Assembly (NCBI GenBank): GCA_050701635.1
Contig: JBOGDF010000143.1
Span: 1-13,038 of the forward strand
DNA: 13,038 bases
Origin: WHSM01 sp050701635
GTDB lineage: Bacteria > Actinomycetota > Actinomycetes > Mycobacteriales > Micromonosporaceae
Direction of reading: 5' to 3'
The notes under the pieces were generated by a model. That model was not told the DNA's origin. It worked only from the letters and a program-made list of their open reading frames with translations, and ran no database searches. This document shows, one piece after another, positions 1 through 7,019 of this stretch. Numbering within the stretch: the first letter of the stretch is position 1; every line of letters starts with the position of its first letter. Made by a program: the position numbers and the translations under genes.

Positions 1-2
1 CC

Positions 3-2252
3 GCCGCCGCGGTGCCCGAGCTCGACCTCTCACCCGGCAACCGGCGCGCCCCGATCCCCGGCCTGTACGACTGGAGCAAGGCCGGTTACCGCGGTGGCGC
101 GTCCCTTCCGACCGACGGCGACCTCAACCCCGACGCGGCGTGCCGGATCACGCCGGAGGAGCTCGCCGGCAGCTACGCCGTGCGGCCGGACGACGGCACC
201 GACGACTCGACCGGGCTGCAGCGGGCGATCGACGACATCCGCACCAGCTGCTCGCCCGGCGCGAGCTACGCCAAGCTCAGCCTGATCAGCCTGCCGGCCG
301 GCACCCTGAACGTCTCCCGCCAGCTCGGCGTCGACGCCGACTACCTGGTCATCCGCGGCACCGGCAGCGCGGCAAGCACACTGGGCAGCGCAGCCGGCGG
401 GACCCGGATCGCGTACCGGCCCGATGCGAACACCCGGTACGACAGCCTCACCCCCGACGGCTCGGACTGGGACGAAGACGGGATGACCCACGGCGCCGGC
501 AAGGGCGGCTGGCTGTGGCCCGGGCGCGGGCTGTTCCGGGTGCAGTCGCGCGGCGTACACACCAGCTACGCCAGCGACTACGCCTCGGCGCCGGCGAACC
601 GCAAGGACATCTTCGAGGGCACCGTGAACGTGCACTGGAAGGTCGGGCTGCAGCTGCGCGGCAAGCCGAACGACACCGGGTACGCCGCCCGCACCGGCGA
701 CAAGACCGTCTACCTCGCGACGAGCGGCTCGCTCGGCAACTTCACCGTCGGCGGGCTTGTCAACATCCGCGCCGCGAACACGATGAAGTTCTACGAGCAG
801 CAGAAAGCGCTGCCGACCGACCACCCGCTGCAGAACCTGCACATGCGGCAGCAGCTGTTCACGATCACCGCGATCGACGCCACCAACCGCACCCTGACCC
901 TGGACAAGCCGCTGGAGTACGACGTGCCGGTGTCGTCCACATCGGACGGTTCCGCGCCGATCAACGGAACCACGTACGCCTCCAAGGCGTCCCCGATCGT
1001 GGACCCGGTGGTCGGTGTCGGCTTCGAGAATCTCGCCTTCACCCAGGAGATGCCCGATCTGAGCCGGGACGACGCGACCCACAACTACGGCAACATGGCG
1101 CCGGCGTACCAGATGCACGGGATCGTCTTCAAATGGGCCGCCAACTCGTGGGTACGCGGGGTCCGCGCCGAGATGACCGGCTCCCACCCGATCGTCACCG
1201 AGGAGGCACGCCACCTGCAGCTGGTGGACAACCACCTCGACGGCTCGTGGAACAAGGGCAAGGGCGGCAACGGCTACTTCCGGGGCTCCCGGGTCTGGGA
1301 CTCCCTGTACGCCCGCAACGTCTCCCGCAACCTGCGGCACTTCACGTTCCAGTGGTCCGCGTCGGGGAACGTGGTGATCGGCAACGACTTCGACTCCGAC
1401 CTCAACCTGCACGGCGGCTGGGAACGGCACAACCTGTTCGAGCTGAACACGGTGACCGTGCCGTACGCCCACCGCTCCGGCAACTGCACCACCAACTGCG
1501 GCGACGAGGGCGGCGGCGGTCCCGACGACTCGAACTGGTTCCCGATCTGGTGGGGCGCCGGGAAGAAGGCGGTGAAGTGGTCGGGGGCCACCGGGCCGCG
1601 CAACGTCTTCTTCAACAACGCCCTGCGCAAGCAGCTGACCAGCGACTCCGCGCCGTACCAGGACTACTACCCGGACCGGCAGCGGATCTACCAGTTCGGC
1701 TGGAACGGCACCGGCTACCAGCACCTGGACATCGCCGGCACCCCGATCGCCGACTGGGCCCACAACGAACAGCGCGACTACACCGGCGGCCACGGCGTGA
1801 ACGCCTCGAAGACCGACCCGGGCGAGTCCCTGTTCCTCACCTCGGTCGGCACCAGCCCGTCCCCCACTTCCAGCGCCAGCCCGTCCCCCACCTCCAGCCC
1901 CAGCGCGAGCCCCACCGCCACCGCCTCACCCAGCCCGGTCGGCGGCGCGCTCACGGCGACGTTCACCAAGACCTCGATCTGGAGCAGTGGGTACGGCGCC
2001 AAGTACACCCTCACCAACCGCGGCAGCAGCCCAGTCACCAGCTGGGTGGTCGAGTTCGACCTGCCGGCCGGGAGCACCATCACCGGCTCCTGGAGCTCGG
2101 TGCGTACCAGCTCGGGGCAGCACCACCGGTTCACCAACGCGTCCTGGAACGGCGACGTGGCCCCAGGCGCCTCGGAGAGCTTCGGCTTCAACGTCAGCGG
2201 CTCCGGCGTGCCGTACCACTGCACTGTCAACGGACAGCCGTGCGCCGCCTGA
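3..2252 (+). CDS. Secreted parallel beta-helix (pectate-lyase-3-like) protein with C-terminal CBM2, 5' partial
   Basis: The frame is open to the left edge. Codons before the possible GTG at 12 read Ala-Ala-Ala-Val-Pro-Glu, which looks like the end of a signal peptide, so the true start is upstream and GTG 12 is probably not it. Counting from that GTG, residues about 15-610 form a pectate-lyase-superfamily beta-helix. A DDGTDDSTGLQRAI motif at residue 60 matches the usual GDGxxDDTxAxxxA signature, and Asn/Gly-rich turns follow (for example around GNVVIGNDF). Residues about 617-643 are a Ser/Pro/Thr linker. Residues 644-746 are a CBM2: Trp at SIW, SWVVEF and SWNGD, an NGDVAPG motif, and two C-terminal Cys. 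CBM2 modules bind cellulose, chitin or xylan. The enzymatic activity is unknown; a polysaccharide lyase or hydrolase is likely. The next gene starts 22 nt downstream, so the two are probably co-transcribed. Confidence 0.85.
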   Translation, partial: AAAVPELDLSPGNRRAPIPGLYDWSKAGYRGGASLPTDGDLNPDAACRITPEELAGSYAVRPDDGTDDSTGLQRAIDDIRTSCSPGASYAKLSLISLPAGTLNVSRQLGVDADYLVIRGTGSAASTLGSAAGGTRIAYRPDANTRYDSLTPDGSDWDEDGMTHGAGKGGWLWPGRGLFRVQSRGVHTSYASDYASAPANRKDIFEGTVNVHWKVGLQLRGKPNDTGYAARTGDKTVYLATSGSLGNFTVGGLVNIRAANTMKFYEQQKALPTDHPLQNLHMRQQLFTITAIDATNRTLTLDKPLEYDVPVSSTSDGSAPINGTTYASKASPIVDPVVGVGFENLAFTQEMPDLSRDDATHNYGNMAPAYQMHGIVFKWAANSWVRGVRAEMTGSHPIVTEEARHLQLVDNHLDGSWNKGKGGNGYFRGSRVWDSLYARNVSRNLRHFTFQWSASGNVVIGNDFDSDLNLHGGWERHNLFELNTVTVPYAHRSGNCTTNCGDEGGGGPDDSNWFPIWWGAGKKAVKWSGATGPRNVFFNNALRKQLTSDSAPYQDYYPDRQRIYQFGWNGTGYQHLDIAGTPIADWAHNEQRDYTGGHGVNASKTDPGESLFLTSVGTSPSPTSSASPSPTSSPSASPTATASPSPVGGALTATFTKTSIWSSGYGAKYTLTNRGSSPVTSWVVEFDLPAGSTITGSWSSVRTSSGQHHRFTNASWNGDVAPGASESFGFNVSGSGVPYHCTVNGQPCAA
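1854..1898 (+). repeat. 21-nt direct repeat coding the Ser/Pro/Thr interdomain linker
   Basis: Two near-identical 21-nt units (1854-1874 and 1878-1898, one mismatch) encode repeated SPSPTSS-type residues between the beta-helix and the CBM2. This is the usual flexible linker of secreted actinobacterial glycan enzymes. Such repeats expand and contract by slippage, and I infer no regulatory role. Confidence 0.6.
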
Positions 2253-2274
2253 CTCCTCGGAAGGAGAACCGACC

Positions 2275-4713
2275 ATGCGCAGCTCCCCCCGTCTCGCCTG
2301 GCTGTTAGCCCTGGTCGTCGGCGCGGCGACGGTGGTCACCACCGCCGCGGTCGCCACCGACACCCGCGACACCGGCGCCAGCGCCGCCACGGCGACCCCC
2401 ACCGACCCCAATCTGAAGGTGGCGTTCATCGGCGACGCCGGTGTCAGCGCCAACGCGAAGGCCGTACTCAACCTGATCAAGAACGAGAACGCCGACCTGG
2501 TGATCCACAACGGAGACCTGGGGTACGACGGCAGCCCCGCCGAGTGGGAGAGCCAGCTCAACTCGGTGCTCGGATCGGACTTCCCGTATGTGTACGACGT
2601 CGGCAACCACGACATCGAGCAGTCCGGACAGTGGGCCGACTACCAGAACCGGCTCAAGAACCGGGTCGCCCGGATCCCGGGTATGTCCTGCACCGGCGAC
2701 CTCGGCGTGAAGTCCTGGTGTACGTACCGCGGGCTGTGGTTCCTGCTCTCCGGGGTCGGCACCCTCGGCACCGGGCACGAGGCGTACATCCGGGACAACT
2801 GCGCGGCGGCCAACCACACCTGGAAGGTGGTCGGCTGGCACCGCAACCAGCGGGCGATGCAGCTCGGCGGCAAGAGCGACGAGACCGGCTGGGGGGTGTA
2901 CGAGGAGTCCCGCCGGTGCGGTGCCGTGATCTCCACCGCGCACGAGCACTCGTACGGCCGGACCCGGACGCTGACCAACACCGAGACCCAGACGGTCGAC
3001 GCGTCCTGCGGGGACGCGAACAAGCTGTGCGTCGGCCCGGGACGGAGCTTCGTCCTCTACTCCGGGCTGGGCGGCCGTTCGATCCGGGATCAGGAGCGGT
3101 GCCTGCCGACGAGCTTCCCGTACGGCTGCAACCAGGAGTGGGCGAAGGCGTACACCTCGAGTCAGGGTGCCAAGGACGGCGCGCTGTTCATGACCTTCCA
3201 CGTCGACGGCGACCCGAACCTGGCGCGCGGCTACTTCAAGAACACCGCGGGCGGCGTGGTGGACGAGTTCACCGTGACCACCGGCGACGGCAGCAGCCCG
3301 AGCCCGACCCCGACCGCGAGCCCCACCGCCAGCCCGACCCCCTCCCCGACCCCGACCGGGTCCAACCGGTACGAGGCCGAGAACGCGGTCTGCCAGGGCA
3401 CCGTCGACTCCGACCACGCCGGCTACTCCGGCACCGGATTCTGCAACACCACCAACGCCACCGGCAGGTACGCCGAGTGGACCGTCAACGCCGCGGCCGC
3501 CGGACGGCACACGCTGACCTTCCGGTACGCCAACGGCACCAGCGCCAACCGGCCGGTCGACGTCACCATCAACGGCGCACTGGCCGCCGACGAGCTGGCC
3601 TTCCCGCCCACCGGCGGCTGGGCCACCTGGAAGACCGTCACCACGACGGCCGACCTCACCGCCGGCGTCAACACGATCCGGGCCGCCGCCACCACCTCGA
3701 ACGGGGCGGCGAACCTGGACTACGTGGAGATCGCCCCGACCAACGGCGGCGCGGACATCATCGACGTGTCCACATCCGCGCAGCTGCGGACCGCGCTCGC
3801 CAGCGTCCAACCAGGACAGACGATCCGGATGGCGTCCGGCACGTACCACGGATCATTTCTCTCGCAGCGGCCCGGTACGGCGAGCGCGCCGATCACCCTG
3901 ACCGGGCCACGCGACGCGGTGCTGATCAACGACGGCCCGTCCGGCACCGCGCCGTCCTGCCCGACCCCCACCGCCGGCTGGGACTCCGGGTACGGCTTCT
4001 GGCTCGCCAACGCGCCGTACTGGAACCTCACCGGGTTCACGGTGGCGGAGTCGAAGAAGGGGATCGTGCTGGACAACTCGCACCACGTCACCGTCGACGG
4101 GGTGTACGTACACCACATCGAGGAGGAGGGCGTGCACTTCCGCAGGTCCTCCGCGGACGGCATCATCCGCAACTCCCGGATCGAGCGGGTCGGCCTGGTC
4201 AAGCCCGGGTTCGGGGAAGGTGTCTACATCGGATCGGCCAACTCCAACTGGGGCTGCCACGGCAACTCCGGCGGCGTCGACCGCTCCGACCGGGTGCAGG
4301 TGCTGGACAACGTGCTCGGTCCGTACATCGCCGCCGAGCACATCGACATCAAGGAAGGCACCCAGGACGGCGTGATCCGCGGCAACACCTTCAACGGCAC
4401 CGGCCTGTCCGGTCAGAACTCCGCCGACTCCTGGGTGGACGCCAAGGGCAACAACTACCTGCTGGAGAACAACACCGGCACGTTCGCCTCGCCCGGCACG
4501 TTCGCCAACGGCTACGAAACCCACAACGCCGTCAGTGGGTACGGCTGCGGCAACGTCTGGCGCGGCAACGACTCCGACCTGGGCGGCGTCGGCGGGTACG
4601 CCATCTACGTCTCGTCCCAGTCCAGCTGTTCGTCGAACCCGAACAAGGTCTACTCCTCGAACACCGTACGGAATGCCCGCAACGGCCTGACCAACATCCC
4701 AGTCACGCCGTAG
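2275..4713 (+). CDS. Secreted metallophosphoesterase - CBM35-like - right-handed beta-helix fusion
   Basis: The ATG at 2275 is chosen because GGAAGGAG (2259-2266) lies 8 nt upstream and a signal peptide (RSSPR, hydrophobic core, AVA site) follows at once; an in-frame GTG at 1987 would lie inside the previous gene. The product is 812 aa. Residues about 45-335 are a calcineurin-like phosphoesterase with the metal-binding series GDAG (53-56), GDLGY (80-84), GNHD (110-113), GWH (His189) and HEHSYGR (His223, His225), as in purple-acid-phosphatase relatives. A Pro/Ser/Thr linker spans about 340-362. Residues about 364-486 resemble CBM35 (YEAEN start, AGYSGTGF, LDYVEI end). Residues about 490-812 form a second beta-helix, with GVHFRR and HIDIKEG turns. 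The whole protein is predicted to be exported. The fusion suggests phosphate release from, or on, a bound polysaccharide. The substrate is unknown and the beta-helix could be lyase-like or non-catalytic. Confidence 0.85.
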   Translation: MRSSPRLAWLLALVVGAATVVTTAAVATDTRDTGASAATATPTDPNLKVAFIGDAGVSANAKAVLNLIKNENADLVIHNGDLGYDGSPAEWESQLNSVLGSDFPYVYDVGNHDIEQSGQWADYQNRLKNRVARIPGMSCTGDLGVKSWCTYRGLWFLLSGVGTLGTGHEAYIRDNCAAANHTWKVVGWHRNQRAMQLGGKSDETGWGVYEESRRCGAVISTAHEHSYGRTRTLTNTETQTVDASCGDANKLCVGPGRSFVLYSGLGGRSIRDQERCLPTSFPYGCNQEWAKAYTSSQGAKDGALFMTFHVDGDPNLARGYFKNTAGGVVDEFTVTTGDGSSPSPTPTASPTASPTPSPTPTGSNRYEAENAVCQGTVDSDHAGYSGTGFCNTTNATGRYAEWTVNAAAAGRHTLTFRYANGTSANRPVDVTINGALAADELAFPPTGGWATWKTVTTTADLTAGVNTIRAAATTSNGAANLDYVEIAPTNGGADIIDVSTSAQLRTALASVQPGQTIRMASGTYHGSFLSQRPGTASAPITLTGPRDAVLINDGPSGTAPSCPTPTAGWDSGYGFWLANAPYWNLTGFTVAESKKGIVLDNSHHVTVDGVYVHHIEEEGVHFRRSSADGIIRNSRIERVGLVKPGFGEGVYIGSANSNWGCHGNSGGVDRSDRVQVLDNVLGPYIAAEHIDIKEGTQDGVIRGNTFNGTGLSGQNSADSWVDAKGNNYLLENNTGTFASPGTFANGYETHNAVSGYGCGNVWRGNDSDLGGVGGYAIYVSSQSSCSSNPNKVYSSNTVRNARNGLTNIPVTP

Positions 4714-4722
4714 CCCGCGCCC

Positions 4723-4755
4723 GTGGCCGGTGCCGGACTCCCCGGCGCCGGCCAC
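4723..4755 (+). terminator. Strong GC hairpin terminator after the secreted-enzyme pair
   Basis: Ten bases after the TAG, GTGGCCGGTGCC (4723-4734) pairs with GGCGCCGGCCAC (4744-4755) through 12 bp, one of them a U-G wobble. Two further G-C pairs extend this to 14 bp with a 5-nt ACTCC loop. There is no T-tract, which is common for actinobacterial terminators. Confidence 0.7.
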
Positions 4756-4805
4756 ACCCCGGCAACCGGCTCAGCGCCGTGGCAGCCGCCCGGCGGCGAC
4801 TGGAT

Positions 4806-4835
4806 CACTACTTAGTTAATGGTATTTGCCAAAGT
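4806..4835 (+). promoter_or_regulatory. AT-rich promoter/operator region of the ROK gene
   Basis: An AT-rich island, CACTACTTAGTTAATGG then TATTTGCCAAAG, stands out in very GC-rich sequence directly before the ROK repressor gene. ROK repressors typically bind A/T-rich palindromes and control themselves. Here ACTTA and AAAGT form only a weak inverted repeat, so operator identity is inferred from position. I cannot fix a -10/-35 pair with confidence. Confidence 0.35.
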
Positions 4836-4854
4836 CCTGATGCATCCTTGCGGC

Positions 4855-6078
4855 ATGGATGCCAGGCGGACCACCGTACGGGACATGCGCCGGTCGAACC
4901 GGTCGGTGGTGCTCACCAAGCTGTTCCGCGACGGCCCGCTGAGCCGCCACGAGCTGGCGCAGAGCACGGCGTTGAGCCAGGCCACGGTCAGCAACCTCGC
5001 CGGTGAGCTGCTCACCGAGGGGCTGATCGAGGAGGCCGGCGCGGTCGAGTCCGACGGCGGCCGCCCCCGTACGTTGCTGCGGGTGGCGCCGGAGTACCGC
5101 TACCTGGTCGGCGTCGACGTGGGCGAGACGCGTACCCAGGTAGAGCTCTTCGATCTTTCGATGACGCCGCTAGCGAAGGCCGACTTCGCACTCGACACCC
5201 CCAAACCCGACCCCGCCACGGTGGTACGCCACGTGCTCGACGGCGTCGACTCGGTGGTACGCCAGTCCAGCGCCGCATCCGATCGCGTACTCGGCGTCGG
5301 GGTCGGGGTCTCCGGTGTGGTGGAGCAGCCGGCCGACGCCGTGGTGTACGCACAGACGCTGGGCTGGGAGGGGGTGCCGCTCGGTGCGATGCTGCGCGCC
5401 GGCACCGAGCTGCCGATCCTGGTGGACAACGGCGCGAAGGCGCAGGGCCAGGCGGAGATGTGGTTCGGCGCCGGCAAGGGCGCGCGGCACGCGGTGATAG
5501 CGCTGGTCGGGTCGGGGGTCGGCGCGGCGGTGATCACGGACGGCGTCGGCTACCGGGGCGCCCGCGGCAGCGCGGGCGAGTGGGGCCACACCACGGTCCG
5601 GTACGGCGGTCGTACCTGCCGGTGCGGGGCGAGCGGCTGCCTGGAGGCGTACGTGGGAGCCGAAGCGATCCTGGACCGCTACCAGCAGGCGAACCGGGGC
5701 CGGGCGGCGCGCGGCAACGACGAAGAGTCCGCGTTGGGGGCGGTGATCGCCGCCGCCGAGACCTCCGCGACAGCGCGCCGGGTGTTGACCGAGACGATCG
5801 GGTACCTGGGCGCCGGCGTGGCGACGCTGGTCAACCTGTTCAATCCGGAGCGGGTCGTGCTGGGCGGCTGGGCCGGCATCGCACTCGGCTCCCGGTTCCT
5901 CCCCGAGATCCGGGAGGCGACCGCCGAGCACGCGCTGCGCCGCCCGTACGCCGACACCACCATCGAGCTGTGCCAGCTGGGCGAGGACGCGGTAGCGCTC
6001 GGCGCCGCGACCCTACCGCTGGCCCGCCTGCTGTACGACGCCGGCGCCGCCCGCCAGCCCACCGCGGCACGGCGGTAA
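4855..6078 (+). CDS. ROK-family transcriptional repressor (sugar-responsive)
   Basis: The ATG at 4855 (407 aa) is preferred over in-frame ATGs at 4819 and 4840 because those lie in the AT-rich promoter and add residues not seen in the family. No clear Shine-Dalgarno is visible. Residues about 17-60 form a MarR-like winged helix-turn-helix (SRHELAQSTALSQATVS recognition region, GGRPR wing). An ASKHA sugar-binding domain follows, with VDVGETRTQ as the phosphate loop. The ROK zinc site is intact: GEWGH (His245) and CRCGASGC (Cys255, Cys257, Cys262). At the position of the catalytic END of ROK sugar kinases the sequence reads DNG (191-193), so kinase activity is unlikely, as in other ROK repressors. 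It follows the secreted glycan enzymes on the same strand and probably senses a sugar released by them; the ligand is unknown. Confidence 0.9.
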   Translation: MDARRTTVRDMRRSNRSVVLTKLFRDGPLSRHELAQSTALSQATVSNLAGELLTEGLIEEAGAVESDGGRPRTLLRVAPEYRYLVGVDVGETRTQVELFDLSMTPLAKADFALDTPKPDPATVVRHVLDGVDSVVRQSSAASDRVLGVGVGVSGVVEQPADAVVYAQTLGWEGVPLGAMLRAGTELPILVDNGAKAQGQAEMWFGAGKGARHAVIALVGSGVGAAVITDGVGYRGARGSAGEWGHTTVRYGGRTCRCGASGCLEAYVGAEAILDRYQQANRGRAARGNDEESALGAVIAAAETSATARRVLTETIGYLGAGVATLVNLFNPERVVLGGWAGIALGSRFLPEIREATAEHALRRPYADTTIELCQLGEDAVALGAATLPLARLLYDAGAARQPTAARR

Positions 6079-6184
6079 CCGGCGCTACTTGTCAATGTGT
6101 TCAAGAGGTTAGGTTCAGCCAGAGCCGCGCGTGGCTTGCCAACCACATGACGCGAGGGCTTTGGAACGTCGGATCCGAGCCTCC

Positions 6185-6427
6185 TCAGCCAGATGTTGCG
6201 ACCACGTTCAATGTGTCGAGCTTGCTCTCCGGCTCCTTCAGGTACGCCAGCATGTGCGCCAGGCGGTCCCGCTCAGCCGGGGTTACCGGGATCCGCAGCT
6301 GCGCGAGACCCGCCATCAGGTCCTCCACCGCAATCCTCAGCTCGCCTCCGTCGAGCGCGGCCTCCATGCCCTCGTGATACTGGGCTGGGATGCGGTCGTA
6401 CATGCCGCGGATCGTAGCCTTGGTCAT
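6185..6427 (-). CDS. Small acidic ORF resembling MafI-type immunity proteins
   Basis: This is an 80-aa product if translated from the ATG at 6427; an alternative ATG is at 6403. An upstream extension to 6514 would run into the probable intron remnant and is not favoured. The core, AALDGGELRIAVEDL followed by RIPVTPAERDRL, matches my recollection of small MafI-like immunity proteins: a GE-x-x-LAxExL helix, then a P-x-T-x-x-E-R-D helix. These neutralise polymorphic toxins in the cytoplasm. No toxin gene is visible upstream, and no good SD precedes either start, so the gene may be an orphan left by rearrangement. The family call rests on pattern memory only. It could also be an unrelated helical hypothetical. 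Confidence 0.5.
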   Translation of the reverse strand: MTKATIRGMYDRIPAQYHEGMEAALDGGELRIAVEDLMAGLAQLRIPVTPAERDRLAHMLAYLKEPESKLDTLNVVATSG

Positions 6428-6431
6428 CTCG

Positions 6432-6735
6432 CTGAACTCGGGATACGCGCGCACCGGTGGCGAGCCAGGCGCCGCCGAGGCGTGGAACCACGGTGTCGGG
6501 GCTGTCGGCCACACTCTTCACCTCACGGGACGGTCCCGATGTTCACTGCCGCTCGCTCGACGAAGGAGGAGCCCGGCTCTGCCCCAGCAGCCTCGCTGCG
6601 AGTACGCCGCAGACCTTCCCCACAGCCTCCCGGTCACCGGTTTCACAACTCTCGGAAGTTCCCCAACCACCTGCCCGGCGTCGGGTACGCGCTGGTCCCG
6701 GCCCATATCCACCAGATTTGAGCCGGTAAAGCGTT
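6432..6735 (-). mobile_element. Probable group II intron remnant (5' RNA region and start of its reverse transcriptase ORF)
   Basis: Roughly 300 bp with no intact gene, less GC-rich than its surroundings. Read on the minus strand it resembles the part of actinobacterial group II introns just before and into the intron-encoded protein. It has a GTTGTGAAACCGG segment and a GAACATCGGGACCGTCCC segment. A GTG at 6521 then opens a frame reading VADSPDTVVPRLGGAWLATG and ARVSRVQ, after which intact proteins continue into the KLHRWA reverse-transcriptase N-terminus. Here similarity stops at about 6432 and the RT domain is absent. The right edge meets the broken AraC gene. Both ends look truncated. The identification is from memory of such introns, with no alignment run. 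Confidence 0.42.
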
Positions 6736-6737
6736 GA

Positions 6738-6968
6738 GGCGCAGCAGCGCCAACGCGCGCTCGATGCGCCGCGTCATCAGGTAGCTGTACGGCGACTCGC
6801 CGTACGCCCTGCGGAACTCGCGGCTGACGTGCCCGGCCGACATGTGTACGCCCGGGCGAGCGCCTCGACGTCCAGCGGCTGGGCGTACTCCCGGTCGATC
6901 CGGTCGCGTACCCGGCGCAGCCTCACGAGGTCGCGCAGGTGCTGCGCGGCGGCGGGTCTGCTGGTCAC
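6738..6968 (-). pseudogene. AraC-family regulator remnant, frameshifted and 3'-truncated
   Basis: From a GTG at 6968 the first frame reads RLRRVRDRIDREYAQPLDVE then ALARA, the start of an AraC DNA-binding domain. At about 6850 the frame breaks. The adjacent frame continues HMSAGHVSREFRRAYGESPY then SYLMTRRIERALALLR, the first HTH and linker helix. The join GCG-TAC-ACATG would restore A-V-H-M if one base (for example G) were added, so a 1-nt deletion is the simplest cause. After ALALLR (about 6738) the second HTH (normally LSVTEVCFAVGF-like) is missing and unrelated sequence begins. With one HTH lost and the frame broken, it should not make a working regulator. Confidence 0.75.
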
Positions 6969-7019
6969 GTGCGCGATCGTGCCACGCCGGAGCGGAACTT
7001 GCCCAGAACGCAGCGCTGA

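Noticed and set aside
30..1793. 587-codon open frame on the minus strand opposite the first beta-helix gene
   Set aside because: A Val/Ala/Arg/Gly-rich antisense shadow caused by high GC3 of the plus-strand gene; no SD and no domain.
1987..2274. Upstream GTG start for the metallophosphoesterase
   Set aside because: It would overlap the CBM2 coding region in another frame and place the signal peptide inside the protein; ATG 2275 has a strong SD.
3301..3360. Short repeats of Pro/Ser/Thr codons, considered as a CRISPR or tandem-repeat element
   Set aside because: They encode an interdomain linker in frame; no spacers or palindromic units. No CRISPR array was seen in the window.
2305..3849. 514-codon minus-strand frame opposite the metallophosphoesterase
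   Set aside because: Antisense shadow with composition typical of the complementary frame; the plus strand has clear catalytic motifs.
6079..6184. Possible small RNA or terminator between the ROK gene and the immunity-like ORF
   Set aside because: Only a 4-bp GTGG/CCAC pairing is visible; nothing strong enough to report. No tRNA or rRNA was recognised anywhere in the window.
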